The position numbers were made by a program, and so were the translations under genes. A DNA stretch of 37,145 nt from Pseudomonas bananamidigenes (GTDB lineage: Bacteria; Pseudomonadota; Gammaproteobacteria; Pseudomonadales; Pseudomonadaceae): positions 1-37,145 of the forward strand of contig NZ_LRUN01000080.1 of the NCBI RefSeq assembly GCF_001679645.1, written 5' to 3'. This document shows, one piece after another, positions 32,918-37,145 of this stretch. Under the pieces are notes generated by a model. That model did not search any database. It was given only the letters and a program-made list of their open reading frames with translations, and was not told where the DNA came from. Each line of letters begins with the position of its first letter. Position 1 is the first letter of the stretch.

Positions 32918-33916
32918 TCAGGTATCCAGCGTCCCTGCCAGAAAACGGTTCATACGCTGGCGCATGGTCGCCCCTTCGTTACCCAGACAACCCACCGATG
33001 AGCCGGCCAGACTGTCCTGCGCCAGATCCGACGCATCACCGGCCAGCAACAACTGACAGTCGAGACTCAGCGCCAGGCGATTCAGGCGCCGGGGCAATTC
33101 CGCCGTCGGCGCGTGATTGGAGAACAGCACCAGCGCCTGGGGCTTGATCTTTTCGCAGACCAGCGTCAATTCGTCGAACGGCTGCCCGGTGGTCAACACG
33201 CGTACGCCCGCATCGTGATCACTGAGAAACAGCGCCGCTACCAGCAACTCCAGCTCACGGCACTGCCCGGCCAGGGCACTGACGATCACCTTGCGCGGTT
33301 GCGAGCCACGAAGCATGACGATGCGCTGCAACACCCGCGCCCGCAGGAACCCGTCGAAGAACAGCCACTCGCTGGTTTGTCCAAAGGCGTCCTGGCGCTG
33401 CAGCATCTGCAGCCAGAGCGGCATCAGGATGTCCTGAAACACCACGGGCAACGCATAGGAGGAAAAAATCTGACCGTAGACACGGTCGAGGCCCTGATCG
33501 TCGAAAGAACTGACCGCGCGCTGAATCTGCGCCTGCCACTGCAGGTAGTCGGCCTGCACCAGATCATCGGGAATGATGTGCGCCAGCGCCTTCATCGGTT
33601 CGGTCCTGGCCAGGATCTTGCCGACCTTGCTCACTGCCACGCCGCGATCGATCCAATCGACAATACTGCGGACGCGCTCGATATCGGTCATCGAATACAG
33701 TCTGTGCCCACTTTCGGTGCGCGTCGGCTGGATCAGGCCATAACGACGCTCCCATGCACGCAGCGTAACCGGATTGACGCCGGTCAGCCGTGCCACCTCT
33801 CGTATGGGGAAAAGCTCCTCGCGCTCAAGCGCAACAGAAGCTTGCGAAGCCAGGCGAAGGTCAGTGATGACAGGCATGTGGGCGGGCACATCCTTGTTGG
33901 CGTAGTTGGATCCCAT
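32918..33916 (-). CDS. MerR-family regulator, class II LitR/CarH type (PplR-like) without B12-binding motifs
   Basis: The 332 residues comprise a MerR winged helix (36-80, LFPIREVARLTGVNPVTLRA, WERRYGLIQPTRTESGHRLY) and a C-terminal region shaped like the cobalamin-binding domain of CarH/LitR. The helix-bundle motif that should read W-x9-EH is EW at 183-184. The B12 lower-ligand motif DxHxxG/ExHxxG is replaced by GQCRELEL (217-224), with no His. This matches class II LitR proteins, which do not use B12 and work with short LOV receptors in Pseudomonas. AGAGG precedes the ATG. It is convergent with the LOV-side genes. Confidence 0.87.
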   Translation of the reverse strand: MGSNYANKDVPAHMPVITDLRLASQASVALEREELFPIREVARLTGVNPVTLRAWERRYGLIQPTRTESGHRLYSMTDIERVRSIVDWIDRGVAVSKVGKILARTEPMKALAHIIPDDLVQADYLQWQAQIQRAVSSFDDQGLDRVYGQIFSSYALPVVFQDILMPLWLQMLQRQDAFGQTSEWLFFDGFLRARVLQRIVMLRGSQPRKVIVSALAGQCRELELLVAALFLSDHDAGVRVLTTGQPFDELTLVCEKIKPQALVLFSNHAPTAELPRRLNRLALSLDCQLLLAGDASDLAQDSLAGSSVGCLGNEGATMRQRMNRFLAGTLDT

Positions 33917-33968
33917 TCTACCTCTGATGCCCCATCCTGATTCAAGGGATGAAATGGGACCAACGTCT

Positions 33969-33989
33969 CTGATTTTTCACAATAATCAG
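33969..33989. promoter_or_regulatory. Inverted repeat in the divergent MerR/ABM promoter region
   Basis: CTGATT and AATCAG flank nine bases (TTTCACAAT) in the 173-bp gap shared by the MerR gene and the ABM gene. It is a candidate operator for either gene; no known consensus is matched. Confidence 0.3.
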
Positions 33990-34089
33990 GAACAATCCTT
34001 GCTAGTCGAAATACGCAGCCCGCTACCCCGGTGCTGCGTAAGGCGAAACTCCTACCCGGAGCGAAGCACATGCAATTCGGAGATACACA

Positions 34090-34659
34090 ATGTCTACTTC
34101 CCCCGTCACGCTGATGGTCGCGCGTCGCGTCGCCGATGGCCGCTATCAGGAACTGATCGCCTGGCTGCGCGAAGGCGAACAACTGGCCACCGACTTTCCC
34201 GGCTATCTCGGTTCCGGTGTCCTGGCTCCGCCTCCCGGCGATAATGAATTCCAGATCATTTTCCGCTTCGTCGATGAACAGACGCTGCACACCTGGGAGC
34301 ATTCCGCTTCGCGTACCGCTTGGCTGTCCCGCGGCAGTGATCTGTTCGCCCATCCGAAAGAACATCGAGTCAGCGGCATCGAAGGCTGGTTCGGTGCAGC
34401 AGGCGTCCGTCCCCCCCGCTGGAAGCAGGCCGTGGCAATCTGGCTGGCGTTCTTCCCGGTGTCGTTGCTGTTCAACTTCGTGCTGGGCCCGCTGCTCGGG
34501 GAAATGAGCCTGCTTGCTCGCGTGTTCGTCAGCACGCTGTGCCTGACACCCTTGATGGTGTACTTCTTCATCCCATTGTCGACACGCCTGTTGGCCGGCT
34601 GGCTCAACAGTTCTTCCGCCCGTCCGTTGCCCGGCACGGCGTCCACGCAAAATCGCTGA
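34090..34659 (+). CDS. ABM-domain (antibiotic biosynthesis monooxygenase-like) membrane-anchored protein
   Basis: The 189 residues contain a dimeric alpha/beta-barrel ABM domain at the N-terminus (about 5-95, VTLMVARRVADGRYQELIAW, FQIIFRFVDEQTLHTWEHS), followed by two membrane helices (about 115-138 and 145-172). The role of this ABM-plus-membrane family is unknown; the ABM fold often handles small oxidisable or flavin/haem-related molecules. GGAG lies seven bases before the start. It is divergent from the LitR-like regulator, a likely controller. Confidence 0.82.
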   Translation: MSTSPVTLMVARRVADGRYQELIAWLREGEQLATDFPGYLGSGVLAPPPGDNEFQIIFRFVDEQTLHTWEHSASRTAWLSRGSDLFAHPKEHRVSGIEGWFGAAGVRPPRWKQAVAIWLAFFPVSLLFNFVLGPLLGEMSLLARVFVSTLCLTPLMVYFFIPLSTRLLAGWLNSSSARPLPGTASTQNR

Positions 34660-34715
34660 AACCATCGCTCGCGTCGCTGTTATAGTTTTTGCTCTGACCT
34701 CGACGCGAGCCGTTC

Positions 34716-35438
34716 ATGAATTCTTCCGCCGCTCCCATTCTCATCACCGGCGCCGGCCAGCGCGTCGGACTGCATTGTGCGCAGCGCTTGCTGGAGGACG
34801 GCCACAGGGTCATCTTCACTTACCGCAGTAAACGCCCGGGCGTGAAGGTGCTGAGGGATCTGGGCGCCACCGGCGTGTACGCAGACTTTTCCACCGAAGC
34901 GTCCATCCTGGCATTCATCACCGAACTGAAAATCCACACCGACAGTCTGCGAGCGATCGTGCACAACGCCTCCGAATGGCTGGCGGAAAACGGCGACGGC
35001 GACGGCGAAGCCGAAGCCGAAGCCTTCACCCGCATGTTCAACATCCACATGCTGGCGCCTTATCTGATCAACCTTCACAGCGCCGAACTGCTGCAACGTT
35101 CGAGCCCCGCCGACATCATCCACATCAGCGACGACGTCACGCGCAAGGGCAGCAGCAAACACATCGGTTACTGCGCCAGCAAGGCCGGGCTCGACAGCCT
35201 CACGCTGTCCTTCGCCGCGCGCTATGCGCCGTCAATCAAGGTCAACGGCATCGCACCGGCCCTGCTATTGTTCAATCCCGACGATGACGCAGCGTACCGC
35301 ACCAGGGCACTGGCCAAATCTGCGCTGGGCATCGAGCCCGGCAGTGAAGTGATCTATCAGAGTCTGCGTTACCTGCTCGACAATCCCTATGTCACCGGCA
35401 CCACCCTGACCGTCAACGGCGGGCGGCACATCAAGTAA
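34716..35438 (+). CDS. folM: Dihydromonapterin reductase
   Basis: This SDR enzyme reduces dihydromonapterin (and dihydrofolate) to the tetrahydro form. The 240 residues show PILITGAGQRVGLH (nucleotide loop), HNASEWLAE, the catalytic Tyr-x-x-x-Lys in HIGYCASKAGLDSLTLSFA, and GIAPALLLFNPDDDAAYR, all matching FolM. At 93-103 a GDGDGEAEAEA stretch, coded by hexanucleotide repeats (34992-35024), enlarges a surface loop compared with E. coli. It opens the folM-folE-folX unit. In Pseudomonas aeruginosa FolX and FolM are needed for tetrahydromonapterin, the cofactor of phenylalanine hydroxylase. Confidence 0.93.
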   Translation: MNSSAAPILITGAGQRVGLHCAQRLLEDGHRVIFTYRSKRPGVKVLRDLGATGVYADFSTEASILAFITELKIHTDSLRAIVHNASEWLAENGDGDGEAEAEAFTRMFNIHMLAPYLINLHSAELLQRSSPADIIHISDDVTRKGSSKHIGYCASKAGLDSLTLSFAARYAPSIKVNGIAPALLLFNPDDDAAYRTRALAKSALGIEPGSEVIYQSLRYLLDNPYVTGTTLTVNGGRHIK

Positions 35439-35459
35439 ATTGCCCCGCGAGGATCCTCC

Positions 35460-36020
35460 ATGAGCCGCTCCCTGCCCGAAAACTACCGCGAGATCCTGAT
35501 CGGCCTCGGCGAGGATCCCGACCGCGAAGGCTTGCTCGACACACCGGTGCGCGCGGCCAAGGCCATGCAATACCTGTGTCACGGCTATGAACAGAGCGTC
35601 GACGAGATCGTCAATGGTGCGCTGTTCGCTTCCGACAGCGACGAGATGATCATCGTCGCCGAAATCGAGCTCTACTCGTTGTGCGAACATCACCTGCTGC
35701 CCTTCATCGGCAAGGCCCATGTGGCTTATATTCCGACGGGCAAGGTACTGGGCCTGTCGAAGATCGCGCGCCTGGTGGACATGTTCGCCAGGCGCCTGCA
35801 GATCCAGGAAAACCTGACCCGGCAGATCGCCGAGGCGATCCAGCAGGTCACCGATGCCGCCGGTGTCGCGGTGGTCATCGAAGCCCGGCACATGTGCATG
35901 ATGATGCGCGGTGTCGAAAAACAGAATTCGACCATGAACACCTCGGTCATGCTCGGCGCCTTCCGCGAGTCGAGCAACACCCGTCAGGAGTTCCTGCAAT
36001 TGATTGGACGGAGCAAGTAA
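35460..36020 (+). CDS. folE: GTP cyclohydrolase I (type IA)
   Basis: The enzyme converts GTP to 7,8-dihydroneopterin triphosphate, the first step of folate and pterin synthesis. The 186 residues carry the zinc ligands Cys75 and His78 (YSLCEHHLLPFIGKAHVAYI) and Cys146 (ARHMCMMMRG), and the SKIARLVDMFARR motif. GAGG precedes the start and is part of a GAGGATCCTC palindrome. It lies between folM and folX, 21 bp after the former and directly abutting the latter. In Pseudomonas putida a folE gene is light-inducible; whether this copy corresponds to it is inferred from the LOV-MerR neighbours. Confidence 0.95.
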   Translation: MSRSLPENYREILIGLGEDPDREGLLDTPVRAAKAMQYLCHGYEQSVDEIVNGALFASDSDEMIIVAEIELYSLCEHHLLPFIGKAHVAYIPTGKVLGLSKIARLVDMFARRLQIQENLTRQIAEAIQQVTDAAGVAVVIEARHMCMMMRGVEKQNSTMNTSVMLGAFRESSNTRQEFLQLIGRSK

Positions 36021-36392
36021 ATGCCACAACTTCAACCGGGAACGGCGCGTATCCGGGTCAAGGATCTGCGTCTGCGCACCTTTATCGGGATCAACGAGGA
36101 CGAAATCCTCAACAAGCAGGATGTGCTGATCAACCTGACCATTCTGTATGCCGCCCAGGAAGCGGTGCGTGACAACGACATCGACCACGCGCTGAACTAT
36201 CGCACCATCACCAAGGCGATCATCGCCCACGTGGAGGGCAACCGTTTCGCGCTGCTCGAACGCCTGACCCAGGAGCTGCTGGATCTGGTAATGGCCAATG
36301 AATCGGTGCTGTACGCCGAGGTCGAAGTCGACAAGCCTCACGCGTTGCGCTTTGCCGAGTCGGTGTCGATCACGCTCGCGGCAAGCCGCTAA
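36021..36392 (+). CDS. folX: Dihydroneopterin triphosphate 2'-epimerase
   Basis: The 123-residue protein is of the FolB/FolX fold with RIRVKDLRLRTFIGINEDEI, NYRTITKAI and a C-terminal VEVDKPHALRFAESVSITL. In E. coli FolX is a tunnel-fold epimerase that turns dihydroneopterin triphosphate into the monapterin isomer. The neighbourhood of folM makes FolX, not the aldolase FolB, the right call. The ATG follows the folE stop codon without any gap, so translation is coupled. Confidence 0.92.
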   Translation: MPQLQPGTARIRVKDLRLRTFIGINEDEILNKQDVLINLTILYAAQEAVRDNDIDHALNYRTITKAIIAHVEGNRFALLERLTQELLDLVMANESVLYAEVEVDKPHALRFAESVSITLAASR

Positions 36393-36488
36393 GCTTCAAG
36401 CTTCATGCGGCAAGCTGTAAACTTTGCCCGTCGCCATCCATCCTGCAGCTCAAGGCCTGCCGCTCACAGCTGTGTCGCAGAGACTTCC
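36393..36488. repeat. Intergenic AGCTTCAAGCTT/GGCAAGCTG repeat-like stretch
   Basis: AGCTTCAAGCTTCATGCGGC followed by AAGCTG resembles the AGCTTCAAGCTGCAAGC family of short repeats common between Pseudomonas genes (from memory). It separates folX from the DUF1244 gene. No terminator or promoter is obvious. Confidence 0.35.
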
Positions 36489-36785
36489 ATGACCGAACAA
36501 CAACGCCTCGAACTCGAAGCCGCCGCCTTCCGCCGGCTGGTCGCCCACCTGGACAGCCGCAAGGACGTGCAGAACATCGACCTGATGAACCTCGCCGGGT
36601 TCTGCCGCAATTGCCTGTCGAAGTGGTACAAGGCCGCCGCCGACGAGCGCCAGATCGAGGTCAGCCTCGACGACGCCCGTGAAGTGGTTTACGGCATGCC
36701 GTACGCCGACTGGAAAGCCCAATATCAGCAAGAAGCCAGCGCCGAACAACAAGCGGCGTTCGCCAAGGGAAAACCCAATGAGTGA
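36489..36785 (+). CDS. DUF1244 protein
   Basis: The 98 residues match the small DUF1244 family: AAAFRRLVAHLDSRKDVQNI, DLMNLAGFCRNCLSKWYKAA (two cysteines), and REVVYGMPYADWKAQYQ. Function is unknown. ATG at 36489 is chosen over the frame opening at 36405 because the family begins here. It overlaps the next gene by eight bases, so the two are co-translated. Confidence 0.85.
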   Translation: MTEQQRLELEAAAFRRLVAHLDSRKDVQNIDLMNLAGFCRNCLSKWYKAAADERQIEVSLDDAREVVYGMPYADWKAQYQQEASAEQQAAFAKGKPNE

Positions 36786-37116
36786 TCTGAACACCCTGCG
36801 CGCCAGCCTCAAGAGCGGCGAACACGTTTTTGCCGACACCCTGGCCTTCATCGCCGCCGGTTACGACTACCAGCCACAGGCGTTCAACAACGGCGGCGTG
36901 GAAAACGCGGCCGGGCAGAACGAAGGTTCGTGCAAGACGCTGGGTCTGGCGCTGCTGGAAGGCTTGAGCGATGAAGAAGCGCTGCTGGCCTTCGGCGAGC
37001 ACTACCGTTCGGTCGTGGCAACGCCTGAAGGCAGCGATCACGGCAATATCCGTGCGCTGATCAAGCACGGTCTGGCGAGCGTGAAGTTCGACGCGCAGCC
37101 GCTGAAACGTCGCTGA
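36778..37116 (+). CDS. HopJ-family protein
   Basis: The 112 residues match the HopJ type III effector family name-giver (HopPmaJ-like): LKSGEHVFADTLAFIAAGYD, YQPQAFNNGGVENAAGQNEG and SDHGNIRALIKHG. Despite the name, members are found widely in bacteria without type III secretion and their role is unknown; there is no secretion gene nearby. AAGGGA lies before the ATG, which sits inside the end of the DUF1244 gene. The last 29 bases of the window hold nothing. Confidence 0.87.
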   Translation: MSDLNTLRASLKSGEHVFADTLAFIAAGYDYQPQAFNNGGVENAAGQNEGSCKTLGLALLEGLSDEEALLAFGEHYRSVVATPEGSDHGNIRALIKHGLASVKFDAQPLKRR

Positions 37117-37145
37117 TTCCCCGTCGAATCGCGAGCATGAAAAAA

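Noticed and set aside
35449..35458. GAGGATCCTC palindrome over the folE ribosome site as a riboswitch or operator
   Set aside because: Ten bases with no spacer cannot form a hairpin in cis, and such short palindromes occur by chance.
36778..37116. HopJ family name taken as evidence for a type III effector
   Set aside because: The family occurs in many non-pathogens, and no hrp box or secretion genes are in the window.

Overview
The window reads as a chromosomal segment of a Pseudomonas of the fluorescens group. This is judged from GC-rich codon use, Pseudomonas REP hairpins (VGASLLAK-type translations), and Pseudomonas-typical families: DUF3509, DUF3649, a DUF6543-like large protein, the hmgRABC cluster, and a short LOV photoreceptor next to a MerR regulator. 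It contains no rRNA or tRNA gene, no CRISPR array and no insertion sequence that I could find. Most genes are ordinary core or soft-core genes. The accessory-looking part is about 21.9-26.2 kb.

Layout. 0-2.2 kb: a dispersed intergenic repeat, a GhrB-type hydroxyacid reductase and an EamA exporter. 2.3-3.2 kb: an AraC regulator divergent from the exporter. 3.3-7.8 kb: an iron-uptake unit on the minus strand (Fur box, DUF3649 membrane protein, FecI-type sigma, FecR-type anti-sigma, TonB-dependent receptor with signalling domain). 7.9-8.4 kb: an HPF/RaiA-like ribosome-associated protein. 8.6-12.4 kb: a serine catabolism module (LysR regulator, SdaA, serine transporter). 12.6-15.1 kb: DUF3509, PsiE, LexA-boxed yebG, and a leucine-dehydrogenase-family protein without its catalytic lysine. 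15.3-16.1 kb: a SirB1-family protein. 16.1-21.9 kb: the homogentisate pathway (hmgR, hmgA, hmgB, hmgC and an aromatic-acid-type MFS transporter) with two REP pairs.

21.9-26.2 kb: a 1149-residue Pseudomonas toxin-like protein (DUF6543-like) preceded by about 0.9 kb of AT-rich, hairpin-rich DNA. That stretch ends in an orphan plus-strand terminator and probably carries a structured small RNA. 26.3-29.0 kb: a minus-strand cluster of an SDR, a MEST-like alpha/beta hydrolase and a class II aldolase/adducin protein. 29.1-31.2 kb: lrgAB/cidAB holin-like genes with a divergent LysR regulator. 31.2-31.6 kb: a frameshifted flavodoxin. 31.7-34.7 kb: a short LOV blue-light receptor, an unknown protein, a class II LitR/CarH-like MerR regulator lacking B12-binding motifs, and a membrane-anchored ABM-domain protein. 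34.7-37.1 kb: folM-folE-folX (tetrahydromonapterin synthesis), DUF1244 and a HopJ-family protein.

How the genes fit together. The LOV-MerR pair beside folE fits the known light response of Pseudomonas putida, where LOV/PplR pairs control light-inducible genes that include a folE. Tetrahydromonapterin is the cofactor of phenylalanine hydroxylase, which feeds the homogentisate pathway also present here, so the two regions may be metabolically linked (inference). The most interesting points are the light-pterin locus, the candidate sRNA beside the toxin-like gene, the Lys-to-Val change in the leucine-dehydrogenase active site, and the REP-derived C-terminus of the MFS transporter.
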